Assembly (NCBI GenBank): GCA_937952235.1
Contig: CALFZM010000202.1
Coordinates: 1-7,559 of the forward strand
From: an uncultured Opitutia bacterium
Lineage (GTDB): Bacteria > Verrucomicrobiota > Verrucomicrobiia > Opitutales > Opitutaceae
Length of the DNA stretch: 7,559 nucleotides
Direction: 5' to 3'
Of the stretch, positions 1-6,421 are shown in pieces. The notes under the pieces are model-generated. The model was not told the origin of the DNA and ran no database searches. It saw nothing but the letters and a program-made list of their open reading frames with translations. Position numbers and translations under genes: made by a program. Each line of letters begins with the position of its first letter. The first letter of the stretch is position 1.

Positions 1-757
1 CGAAGTAGGCGCTGTTGTAGACGCCCGGCGTGAGCAGGACGACGTTGGGCTTGTCCTGCTGCGCGGGGGCGAGGTGGAGCAGGGCCTTGAGCAGGTGGTC
101 CGCGTAGCCTTCCACCGGGCGGACGCCGTAGCTCTGGAACAGGTTGGGAAACGCCCGGCGCATGGCCGACCGGTTCTCGATCATGTAACTGGCGCCGGAA
201 GGGCAGCGGAGGTTGTCCTCGAGCACCAGGTAGTTGCCCTTTGCGTCGCGGATCAGATCGGTGCCGCAGATGTGCACGTAGATGCCCCGCGGCACGGAAA
301 AATTCATGAACTCCCGCCGGAAGTGCTTTGCGCCGAGGATCAGCGCGGGCGGCACGATCCGGTCCTTCAGCGCCTTCTGGCCGTGGTAGATGTCGTCGAG
401 AAACAGGTTCAGCGCCATCAGCCGCTGGATGAGGCCGGCCTCGATGCGCTTCCACTCGGCCGCCGGGATGATCCGCGGGATGAGATCGAAGGGAAAGATC
501 CGCTCCGTGCCCTGCGAGTCGCTGTAAACGGTGAACGTGACGCCGCGGCGCAGGAAGGCGAGGTCGACGGCCGCGCGCCGCTGGTCGAACTCCGTCTCGG
601 CCAGCGTGCCCAGTCGCTCCGCCAGCCGTTTGTAATGGGGGCGCACCCCGGTGCCCTGCGCGGGGTCCGGGACGAACATTTCGTCGAAGAACGGGGCGGT
701 TTCGTAGGAGGAATTGAGGAGGGACACGGCAGGGCTTTTTCGGCTGGCAGCAGGCAT
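1..757 (-). CDS. Circularly permuted ATP-grasp type 2 protein (DUF404/DUF407-like), N-terminal 252 residues, cut by window edge
   Basis: The minus-strand reading frame is open from ATG at 757 to the left edge without a stop, so the C-terminal part is missing. Visible family features are FFDEMF (residues 23-28), VRPHYKRLAERL (38-49), FTVYSD (75-80) with the following IFPFDLIPRII (87-97), and the strongly conserved block GTDLIRDAKGNYLVLEDNLRCPSGASY at about 165-191, continued by MIENR. These match the CP-ATP-grasp type 2 family, in which the ATP-grasp lobes are circularly permuted. The family is thought to form amide or peptide-like bonds and is commonly encoded with alpha-E (DUF403) and transglutaminase-like proteins; no substrate is established that I can cite. 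Those partners would lie beyond the left edge. AAGGGA at 766-771, 8 nt from ATG, supports this start; a GTG at 727 lacks such a site. The EamA permease gene lies 97 bp upstream on the same strand, so co-transcription is possible. Confidence 0.88.
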   Translation of the reverse strand, partial: MPAASRKSPAVSLLNSSYETAPFFDEMFVPDPAQGTGVRPHYKRLAERLGTLAETEFDQRRAAVDLAFLRRGVTFTVYSDSQGTERIFPFDLIPRIIPAAEWKRIEAGLIQRLMALNLFLDDIYHGQKALKDRIVPPALILGAKHFRREFMNFSVPRGIYVHICGTDLIRDAKGNYLVLEDNLRCPSGASYMIENRSAMRRAFPNLFQSYGVRPVEGYADHLLKALLHLAPAQQDKPNVVLLTPGVYNSAYF

Positions 758-780
758 TTAGCAGGTCCCTTGCCAGCGCG

Positions 781-811
781 GGGGGCGTTCCCTGAGCCAA
801 AGTGTGCCCCC
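781..811 (-). repeat. Small GC hairpin between the permease and ATP-grasp genes
   Basis: GGGGGC at 781-786 is complementary to GCCCCC at 806-811, with a 19-nt loop. It lies in the 97-bp gap between the permease stop (855) and the ATP-grasp start (757). There is no T-tract, so it is not a clear terminator. In such GC-rich DNA a 6-bp pair may be chance. No convincing promoter for the ATP-grasp gene is visible in this gap. Confidence 0.2.
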
Positions 812-854
812 GGCCGGAGGCGAGTGCGGAAATGGAGCGCGGCGGTCCCGACCC

Positions 855-1718
855 TCAACGCCGGATCGCGCTGAACGCCGTGCCGCCGAGGATCAGGGCC
901 GCCCCGGCGAGCTCGGTGGGAGTGAAACGCTCGCGGAAGAACACGGCGCCGCCTGCCGCGATGCCCACCGGCACCAGCATCTGCAGCAGCGAACCTTCCG
1001 CTACCGGAAGGTCCCGGAACGCGCGCGTCATGGTGATCTGCCCGAGCCCCGCGAAAACCCCCGCCCCCGCGAGCGTCATCCAGCCGAGCGGCGAGACGGC
1101 CTGCCAGGCCAGCAGGGCGGGAACCCCGCACAGCAGGAGGCCGTAGACGCACTGGGCGGCGAAGATCGTCGCGGTGTGCTCGGTGGCGTGCAGTTGCCGG
1201 ATCGTCACCACCACGTAGGCCGAACCGAGCGCGCCCACCACCGCCACGAGATCGTAGACGTTGGCGCCGGGGCCACTCCCGAAGGGATTGGTCAGCAACG
1301 CGAGCCCGCCGAGAGCCGCGACGCTGCCCGCCGCCAGGCCGGCCCCGAAACGCTCGCCCAGCATCGCGACCGCCATCAACGCGCCGAAGACGACATAGGT
1401 GTTGTTGATGAAGGTGGCGCGACCCGCTCCCAGGTGCACGATCGTGAGGTAGAACGCGTACACACCGGCGCCGCCGACGAGGCCGCGCGCCGCGAGTTTC
1501 GGCACGCGGAAAAGCCGGGCGTACGCGCATTCCCGCCGGTAGAGCAGGGCAATCACGCCGAGCCCCGCGAGGAAGCGGACGCAGCTCACCAGCCACACGT
1601 TGACCGACTCCATCGACCCAAGGGCACGCACGAGCAGCACGTTGGTCGTGAAGCAGGCGGTCGAGGCGAGCATGAGCAGCACGCCGCGCCGATGGTGCGG
1701 AAGAGTGAGGGAGGACAC
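855..1718 (-). CDS. EamA-family (drug/metabolite transporter superfamily) permease
   Basis: This 287-residue protein is almost entirely hydrophobic, with about ten predicted membrane segments arranged as two similar halves (about 12-144 and 155-285), the usual size and layout of DMT/EamA exporters. Family features are the N-terminal helix starting at GVLLMLAS (12-19), NNTYVVFGALMAVAMLGERF (105-124) at the end of the first repeat, and the matching FRERFTPTELAGAALILGG (261-279) at the end of the second. It should be an inner-membrane carrier for a small metabolite; the substrate cannot be read from sequence. The start is a GTG at 1718 without a recognisable Shine-Dalgarno sequence. The next in-frame ATG (1673) would cut into the first membrane helix, so GTG is preferred, but the exact start is uncertain. 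It is divergent from the antiporter gene and 97 bp upstream of the ATP-grasp gene on the same strand. Confidence 0.88.
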   Translation of the reverse strand: MSSLTLPHHRRGVLLMLASTACFTTNVLLVRALGSMESVNVWLVSCVRFLAGLGVIALLYRRECAYARLFRVPKLAARGLVGGAGVYAFYLTIVHLGAGRATFINNTYVVFGALMAVAMLGERFGAGLAAGSVAALGGLALLTNPFGSGPGANVYDLVAVVGALGSAYVVVTIRQLHATEHTATIFAAQCVYGLLLCGVPALLAWQAVSPLGWMTLAGAGVFAGLGQITMTRAFRDLPVAEGSLLQMLVPVGIAAGGAVFFRERFTPTELAGAALILGGTAFSAIRR

Positions 1719-1900
1719 GGGAGACGAAACGGGCGATCCTCGCCCGATCCCGGTGGCGCGCGATGGAAAAACGGGTGTGCAAGCCGGCCCGGCGGTCGAC
1801 TGTACCGGTGGAAGTTTCCCGATCCCTTCACCCGTGGGACTCCCGCCTCTTTCCGGCGTGACGGCTCCGGTGGAATCGCCCTGAGTCCTCGTTTCGACGC
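1719..1900. promoter_or_regulatory. Divergent intergenic region with repeated CCGGTGG words
   Basis: This 182-bp spacer separates the divergent permease and antiporter genes and should hold both promoters. I see no convincing -35/-10 pair. The word CCGGTGG occurs three times in the same orientation (1750-1756, 1805-1811, 1867-1873), and the last two extend to the same 9-mer, CCGGTGGAA. CGATCC also occurs three times (1734-1739, 1745-1750, 1820-1825), the first two within a short inverted repeat, GGGCGA/TCGCCC (1731-1736/1740-1745). Neither flanking gene has a clear Shine-Dalgarno sequence. Operator function is inference. Confidence 0.35.
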
Positions 1901-3160
1901 ATGACGAATCTGCAGCTCGCCATCTACTTCTTCCTGCAGATCGCCATCATCCTTCTGTTCTGCCAGGTGGTGGGCCGCGCGGGCCGGCTGATCGGCCAGC
2001 CGCAGGTGGTGTCGGAGATGATCGCGGGCGTGCTGCTCGGCCCCTCGCTGCTGGGGCTGTTTTTCCCGGAGCTGTTCGGGCGACTGTTTCCGCCGGATAC
2101 GCTGCGGGTGCTGTTCCCCGTGTCGCAGCTCGGCCTGGCGGCCTACATGTTCGTCGTGGGCATGGAGTTTCGGGTCGACATTGTGCGGTCGCGCCTGGGG
2201 AGCGCGGTGGCGGTGTCGCTGGCCGGAATGGTCACTCCCTTCGCGCTGGGCGGGCTGCTTGGGTGGTATTTCCACCGGCACACCGAGCTGTTCCCCCCGA
2301 AGACTTCGCTCTTCGAGGCGGTGCTGTTCCTCGGTGCCTCCATGTGCATCACGGCGTTTCCGATGCTGGCGCGGATCATCCATTTCAAGAAACTTGCCGG
2401 GACCGTGATGGGCACGGTCGCACTCGGGGCCGGCGCGCTCGACGACGCGGCGGCCTGGTGCCTGCTCGCGATCGTGCTGGCGAGTTTCGACGGCGATTTC
2501 TCGCACGCGGTGAAGAACGTGGTGGGCGGAGCGGTGTACGTGACGTTCGTGCTGGCCCTCGTGCGCCCGCTGCTCGAGCGATGGTCGCGCCGGATCGTCG
2601 CGCGGGGCGATCTCTCCGACGGGGAGTTCGTGTTCTGCCTGAGCCTGCTCGCCCTCGGCGCGTGGTTCACCGACGCGATCGGGCTGCACGCGGTGTTCGG
2701 GGCCTTCATCATGGGTGCGGCGATGCCGCGCGGCGTCGTGTCCACCGCGCTGCGTGACCGCATCGAGCCGCTGACGGTCGCGCTGCTGCTGCCCCTGTTC
2801 TTCACTTACTCCGGACTGAACACGCAGATCGCGCTGCTCGATTCCGCCTATCTCTGGGGCATGGCTGGATTGGTCTTGGTCGCGGCGGTCGGTGGGAAGG
2901 GTGTCGCCTGCTGGCTGGCCGCGCGTGCGACCGGCATCTCCCATCGGGAAGCGCTGGGCATCGGCACGCTGATGAACTCCCGCGGCCTGATGGAACTCAT
3001 CATCATCAACATCGGCCTGCAGCGCGGCATCATCACCCCCGCGCTCTTTGCCACGCTGGTCATCATGGCGGTCGTCACCACCCTCATGGCCTCGCCGCTC
3101 TTCGAGTGGCTGGTGGGCCGGCACGGGCGCGCTGCGGACGCCGGGGCGCCGGCGACCTAG
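1901..3160 (+). CDS. CPA2-family cation/proton antiporter (Na_H_Exchanger domain only)
   Basis: The 419-residue protein fits a monovalent cation:proton antiporter of the CPA2 family (Na+/H+ or K+/H+ exchange across the inner membrane). Visible features are the first helix at 6-24, QPQVVSEMIAGVLLGPSLLG (33-52), GLAAYMFVVGMEF (78-90), the paired acidic motif GALDDAAAW (178-186) whose Asp pair D181-D182 occupies the ion-binding position, LLPLFFTYSGL (296-306), and GTLMNSRGLMELI (355-367). It ends shortly after the last helix: there is no C-terminal TrkA-N or universal-stress-like domain as in KefB/KefC or CHX relatives, so any gating must come from elsewhere. ATG 1901 is the only plausible start, because an in-frame stop lies at 1859-1861 and no ATG, GTG or TTG codon lies between; its upstream sequence lacks a good Shine-Dalgarno match. 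The exact ion is not determinable from sequence. Confidence 0.93.
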   Translation: MTNLQLAIYFFLQIAIILLFCQVVGRAGRLIGQPQVVSEMIAGVLLGPSLLGLFFPELFGRLFPPDTLRVLFPVSQLGLAAYMFVVGMEFRVDIVRSRLGSAVAVSLAGMVTPFALGGLLGWYFHRHTELFPPKTSLFEAVLFLGASMCITAFPMLARIIHFKKLAGTVMGTVALGAGALDDAAAWCLLAIVLASFDGDFSHAVKNVVGGAVYVTFVLALVRPLLERWSRRIVARGDLSDGEFVFCLSLLALGAWFTDAIGLHAVFGAFIMGAAMPRGVVSTALRDRIEPLTVALLLPLFFTYSGLNTQIALLDSAYLWGMAGLVLVAAVGGKGVACWLAARATGISHREALGIGTLMNSRGLMELIIINIGLQRGIITPALFATLVIMAVVTTLMASPLFEWLVGRHGRAADAGAPAT

Positions 3161-3265
3161 CAGGCCGGTGCGGGAGCGGGCGCGCAATCGCATCGCGTTC
3201 CGGGAGCGGGGCAGTCAGCGTCGGTGCGGCCCGGAACGAACCGGGTCGGAAAGTCTCCCCTCCCC
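3161..3265 (+). promoter_or_regulatory. Leader of the enolase-superfamily gene with two mutually exclusive hairpins
   Basis: This 105-bp gap lies between the antiporter stop and the enolase-superfamily start. CGTTCCGGG (3196-3204) is a perfect 9-bp complement of CCCGGAACG (3230-3238). The same CCCGG can instead pair downstream: 3227-3234 with 3241-3248 makes an 8-bp stem (one G-U) around the loop AACGAA. Only one of the two can form at a time. The only Shine-Dalgarno-like stretch is GGAAAG at 3248-3253, 12 nt before ATG 3266 and touching the second stem. No clear -10/-35 promoter is visible, so the cassette may also be read from the antiporter promoter. Confidence 0.3.
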
Positions 3266-4516
3266 ATGACCTCCTCCCGCCGTTCCTTCCTCCGTTCCGG
3301 CGCCCTGCTGGCCGCCGCCGGCGCCGTGCGCCTGCCCGCCGCCGCGCCGGGTTCCCGCCCGGATTCCGCCGCGCTCCGCCGCATCCTCGATGCCCCCGTG
3401 CTCTCGCTCGAGGCGGTGCGGGCGCCGGTCACGGTCGCTTCCATCGAGCTGCTGCGGCAGGGTCGCAACTACCTCGTGCGTGCCCGTTCGACCGAGGGCG
3501 TCGAGGCCATCACGGTGCCGAATCCCGCCATGATGGCGAAAATGTGGCCGGTGTTCCTCGGTCACATCGTGCCCACGTTCCTGCGGAAGGACGCGCGGAC
3601 GCTCGAGGCCCTGCACACCGAGGTGTATCGCGCCGGCAGCAACTACAAGATGCAGGGCCAGCTCTTCTGGAGCGGCGTGATGGCGGCGGAGCAGGCGCTC
3701 CTGGAACTGATGGGACTCGCTGCGCGGCGTCCGGTGGCGGACTTCTTCGGCGGCGCGAAGCGGCGGGAGATCCCGGTCTATTACGCCAGCGGCAATCGCG
3801 GCAACGCGCCCGAGGCGGAGGTCGAGTACCTGCAGAAACTCGTGGCGGGCTCGGGCGTGCGCGCGCTGAAGTTCCGCCTCGGCGGCCGGATGAGCCGCAA
3901 TGCCGACTCGCTGCCCGGCCGGACCGAGAAGCTGATTCCGCTCGTGCGACGGGCGTTTGGCGACGCCATGACCCTGTACGGGGATGCGAACAGCTCGTAC
4001 GATGCGACGGAGGCGATCCGGATTGGCCGGCTGCTGGAGGAGCATGGGTATGCGTTCTACGAGGAGCCGTGCGAGTTCGACGACCTGTGGAGCACGAAGG
4101 CGGTGGCGGACGGGCTGCGGATTCCCGTGGCGGGAGGCGAGCAGGAGTTCAGCCTGCACCGCTGGCACTGGATGATCGCGGAGCGGGGCGTCGACATCGT
4201 GCAGCCCGACCTGCACTACGGCGGCGGCTTCATTCGCGCGACGAAAGTCGCGCGGGCGGCCGCGGCGGCGGGCCTGACCGTCGTGCCGCACATGTCCGGC
4301 GGCGGCCTCGGCTACCTCGACGTGGTGCAGTTCGCGGCGTTCACGCCCAACATCGGGCCTTTCCAGGAATTCAAGGGCAACGCGACGATCCCGGTGGCGT
4401 GCCCGACCTCATCGCTGCGTTGCGAGGACGGCCGGGTGCAGTGTCCCACCGGCCCGGGGTTCGGCGTCACGGTCGATCCGGACTTCGTGCGCCGGGCCGA
4501 AGTGCTCCGCGCCTGA
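3266..4516 (+). CDS. Enolase-superfamily enzyme, mandelate racemase/sugar-acid dehydratase type, with Tat signal
   Basis: The 416-residue protein begins with a twin-arginine signal, SRRSFLRSG (4-12) then ALLAAAGAV, so it is probably exported folded to the periplasm or as a membrane-anchored form. The N-terminal capping domain (about 45-165) precedes a (beta/alpha)8 barrel. By eye the active site holds K202-F-R204 on strand 2, metal ligands D240 (YGDAN), E266/E267 (YEEP) and E292 (GGEQ), the Asp-His dyad D315 (QPD) and H342 (PHMSGG), and E368 (PFQEF). This is the mandelate racemase-type arrangement: abstraction of a proton alpha to a carboxylate, usually acid-sugar dehydration or epimerisation with Mg2+. 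The second Lys of the common KxK motif is Arg here. ATG 3266 is chosen because it places the Arg pair near the N-terminus; an upstream in-frame GTG at 3224 would only add 14 unlikely residues. It is followed by the SDR and ROK genes on the same strand. The substrate is unknown. Confidence 0.9.
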   Translation: MTSSRRSFLRSGALLAAAGAVRLPAAAPGSRPDSAALRRILDAPVLSLEAVRAPVTVASIELLRQGRNYLVRARSTEGVEAITVPNPAMMAKMWPVFLGHIVPTFLRKDARTLEALHTEVYRAGSNYKMQGQLFWSGVMAAEQALLELMGLAARRPVADFFGGAKRREIPVYYASGNRGNAPEAEVEYLQKLVAGSGVRALKFRLGGRMSRNADSLPGRTEKLIPLVRRAFGDAMTLYGDANSSYDATEAIRIGRLLEEHGYAFYEEPCEFDDLWSTKAVADGLRIPVAGGEQEFSLHRWHWMIAERGVDIVQPDLHYGGGFIRATKVARAAAAAGLTVVPHMSGGGLGYLDVVQFAAFTPNIGPFQEFKGNATIPVACPTSSLRCEDGRVQCPTGPGFGVTVDPDFVRRAEVLRA

Positions 4517-4535
4517 GCCGCGGCGGTTCGCGCTT

Positions 4536-4569
4536 GCTCCCGGGCGGGCGCTGCGGCGCAGTCGGGAGC
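4536..4569 (+). promoter_or_regulatory. Hairpin that buries the ribosome binding site of the SDR gene
   Basis: GCTCCCG (4536-4542) pairs perfectly with CGGGAGC (4563-4569). The right arm contains GGGAG (4564-4568), the only Shine-Dalgarno-like sequence for ATG 4573, 4 nt away. The loop itself holds a small CTGC/GCAG stem (4551-4554/4558-4561). The enolase gene stops at 4516, 20 nt before the left arm. The structure could couple SDR translation to upstream translation or damp it; that role is inference. Confidence 0.4.
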
Positions 4570-4572
4570 CAC

Positions 4573-5379
4573 ATGGCGGCGCAGCCTCTCGCGGACAAAA
4601 CCCTGGTCGTGATCGGCGGGACATCCGGGCTCGGATTCTCGGCCGCGCGGGCCTTTCTCGCGGCCGGGGCGCGCGGCGTCGTGGTGACCGGGCGCAGCCC
4701 GGCCACGGCCGCAGAGGCCGGCCGCGCGCTGGGAGCGGGCGCGGTGGTGCTGACCGGCGATGCGACCGATCCGGCGCATGCTCCCGCGGCGATCGCGCTC
4801 GCGCTCGAACGCTTCGGCCGCTTCGACGGGCTCTACCATGTGGCCGGCGGCAGCGGGCGGCGGTTTGGTGACGGGCCGGTCCACGACGTGCGCGACGAGG
4901 CGGTGCAGGGGACGCTCGCGCTCAACCTGCACGGCGTGATGTTTTCCAACCGCGCGGCGGTCCGGCAACTGCGGGCACAGGGTGGCGGCGGCGCGATTCT
5001 CAACCTCGGGTCCGTCCTCGGCTGGTCGCCGTCGCCGGAGTTCTTTGCGACCCATGTGTACGCGGCGGCCAAGGCGGCGATCGTCGGCTTCACGCAGGCG
5101 GCGGCGGCGTATTACGCGCGCGACGGGATCCGGTTGAACGTGCTCGCGCCGGCGCTGGTCGAGACCCCGATGGCGCGCCGGGCCGCGGCGGACGAGCGTA
5201 TCCTGAAATTCATTGCGACCAAGCAGCCGCTGGACGGCGGGCGGATCGGCCGGCCGGAGGACTGCGACGCGGCCGCGGTCTTCCTGCTGTCGGAGGGGGC
5301 GCGTTATGTCACCGGCCAGGTGCTCGCCGTGGACGGCGGGTGGACGGTGAGCGAGGGGCAGATCCCGCCGCCGGCATGA
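4573..5379 (+). CDS. Short-chain dehydrogenase/reductase (SDR), classical type
   Basis: The 268-residue protein has the full classical SDR layout: the glycine-rich nucleotide loop IGGTSGLG (14-21, with Ile in place of the usual first Thr), TGRS after the second strand (39-42, where Arg41 mildly favours NADP(H)), GDATD (62-66), HVAGG in the NNAG position (89-93), N118, the catalytic Ser147 (NLGS), Tyr163 and Lys167 (YAAAK), LAPALVETPM (191-200) after the catalytic strand, and the C-terminal VTGQVLAVDGGW (246-257). It should be a cytosolic NAD(P)-dependent alcohol or polyol/sugar dehydrogenase; the substrate is not visible. ATG 4573 follows GGGAG at 4564-4568; the frame is open much further upstream, but that stretch lies over the enolase gene and is not coding. 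It sits 56 bp after the enolase gene, and its stop overlaps the ROK start by 4 bp, so the three genes are almost certainly one operon. Confidence 0.93.
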   Translation: MAAQPLADKTLVVIGGTSGLGFSAARAFLAAGARGVVVTGRSPATAAEAGRALGAGAVVLTGDATDPAHAPAAIALALERFGRFDGLYHVAGGSGRRFGDGPVHDVRDEAVQGTLALNLHGVMFSNRAAVRQLRAQGGGGAILNLGSVLGWSPSPEFFATHVYAAAKAAIVGFTQAAAAYYARDGIRLNVLAPALVETPMARRAAADERILKFIATKQPLDGGRIGRPEDCDAAAVFLLSEGARYVTGQVLAVDGGWTVSEGQIPPPA

Positions 5380-6278
5380 CCTGGGCCGCGGGCATCGATC
5401 TGGGCGGCACCCGCCTCAAGGCCGTCGCGGCCGACCCCGCCGGGCGCATCCTGGCTCGCACGCAACAGCCCTCCGGCGCGGAAACGGCGCCGGGGGCGTG
5501 GATCGCCGCCGCGGCGGGGGCGCTGGCGGAATTCGCGGCGGCGCTCGGCGGGCCGCCGGCCGCAGTCGGGGTGTGCGCCCCGGGCCTGGTGGCGCGCGAC
5601 GGGCGCAGCATCGCCCACCTGCCGAACCGGCTGGCCGGGCTCGAGGGACTCGACTGGGGGAGGGCCCTCGGGCGGCCCGGGCAGGTGCCGGTGCTCAACG
5701 ACGCGCAGGCGGCGTTGCTCGGCGAGGCCTGGAGCGGCGCGGCGCGAGCGCGCCGCCACGTGGTCATGCTGACGCTCGGAACCGGCGTCGGGGGCGCGGT
5801 GCTGTGCGACGGACGCCTGCTGCGCGGCGCGCTCGGACGGGCCGGGCACATCGGCCATCTCTGCCTCGATCCGGAAGGGCCGCGGAGCATCGTGGGGATG
5901 CCCGGGGCGCTGGAGATGCTGGTGGGCGATTGCACCGTCGCGGCGCGCAGCGGCGGGCGCTTCGTGGACACCGCCGCGCTGGTGGCCGCCGTGCGCGCGT
6001 GTGACCCGGGCGCCGCGGACGTATGGCGGCGCTCGGTGCGGGCGCTCGCGTGCGCACTGGCATCGTGCATCAACCTCTTCGATCCGGAGTGCATCGTGCT
6101 GGGCGGCGGCATCGCCCAGGCGGGCGACGCGCTCTTTTCGCCCCTGGCCGCGGAGCTCGATCGCGTCGAATGGCGGCCCGGCGGCGAGCGCGTCCCCGTG
6201 GTGGCGGCGGAGCTCGGCGAAGCGGCCGGCGCCCTCGGCGCGGCGCGGCTCGCGCTGGAGCCGGCCGCGGCGGGATGA
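5376..6278 (+). CDS. ROK-family sugar kinase homologue lacking the zinc-binding cysteines
   Basis: The 300-residue protein has the ROK (ASKHA) fold signatures: the phosphate-1 loop AGIDLGGTRLK (5-15), CAPGLV (67-72), LNDAQAALLGE (107-117) with the catalytic-base Asp109, the phosphate-2 loop LTLGTGVGGAV (132-142), and FDPECIVLGGGIAQAG (235-250). These support ATP-dependent phosphorylation of a sugar or derivative in the cytosol. The ROK zinc region is altered: the usual GExGH reads GHIGH (157-161), and the CxCGxxGCxE stretch reads SIVGMPGALE (171-180), so all three Cys are missing while the final Glu180 remains. It could be a kinase with a different substrate or a non-catalytic relative; there is no N-terminal DNA-binding domain, so it is not a ROK repressor of the NagC/Mlc type. 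ATG 5376 overlaps the SDR stop in an ATGA, which favours translational coupling; an in-frame GTG at 5340 lies inside the SDR gene and is less likely. Confidence 0.88.
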   Translation: MTWAAGIDLGGTRLKAVAADPAGRILARTQQPSGAETAPGAWIAAAAGALAEFAAALGGPPAAVGVCAPGLVARDGRSIAHLPNRLAGLEGLDWGRALGRPGQVPVLNDAQAALLGEAWSGAARARRHVVMLTLGTGVGGAVLCDGRLLRGALGRAGHIGHLCLDPEGPRSIVGMPGALEMLVGDCTVAARSGGRFVDTAALVAAVRACDPGAADVWRRSVRALACALASCINLFDPECIVLGGGIAQAGDALFSPLAAELDRVEWRPGGERVPVVAAELGEAAGALGAARLALEPAAAG

Positions 6279-6311
6279 CGGCGGCCGGGAGCGCGACCCC
6301 CGAAAACGGCG

Positions 6312-6338
6312 AAGGCCCCGGCGGGAAGCCGGGGCCTT
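6312..6338 (+). terminator. Probable intrinsic terminator of the three-gene cassette
   Basis: AAGGCCCCGGC (6312-6322) and GCCGGGGCCTT (6328-6338) form a perfect 11-bp stem with the 5-nt loop GGGAA, 33 nt after the ROK stop. Only TTAT follows, so the T-tract is poor, as is common in GC-rich genomes. The A/T ends of the stem are symmetric, so it could also act on flagellin transcripts from the other strand. Confidence 0.7.
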
Positions 6339-6392
6339 ATCATGCCTGTTCCAAACTACGGGGCCTTCGCGGGGTGTCCGTCGGTTGCCTGG

Positions 6393-6421
6393 CCTGGCCG
6401 CCGGGATGACCGGCGGCCAGG
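6393..6421 (-). terminator. Second perfect hairpin, probable terminator of the flagellin gene
   Basis: CCTGGCCGCCGG (6393-6404) and CCGGCGGCCAGG (6410-6421) form a perfect 12-bp stem with a 5-nt loop. Read on the minus strand it begins 36 nt after the flagellin stop. There is no T-tract on either side, so terminator function is inferred from position and stem strength. It lies between convergent genes and could act on both strands. Confidence 0.55.

Noticed and set aside
418..1782. Long minus-strand open frame of 454 codons
   Set aside because: It is Arg/Ala/Pro/Ser-rich, shows no family features and overlaps the permease and ATP-grasp genes in another frame. It is a product of high GC content.
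1586..3193. Long minus-strand open frame of 535 codons opposite the antiporter
   Set aside because: It is rich in His, Arg, Gln and Glu, typical of the antisense of a hydrophobic GC-rich gene; the plus-strand antiporter explains the region.
3224..3265. GTG start for the enolase-superfamily gene
   Set aside because: It adds 14 residues before the Tat signal and has no ribosome binding site; ATG 3266 fits better.
3106..4572. Upstream extension of the SDR frame
   Set aside because: The sequence is low-complexity Arg/Gly/Ala and overlaps the enolase-superfamily gene; SDR homology begins only after ATG 4573.
6275..6409. 44-codon ORF starting in an ATGA overlap with the ROK stop
   Set aside because: It runs through the terminator hairpin and into the second one, and its Gly/Pro-rich product looks non-coding.
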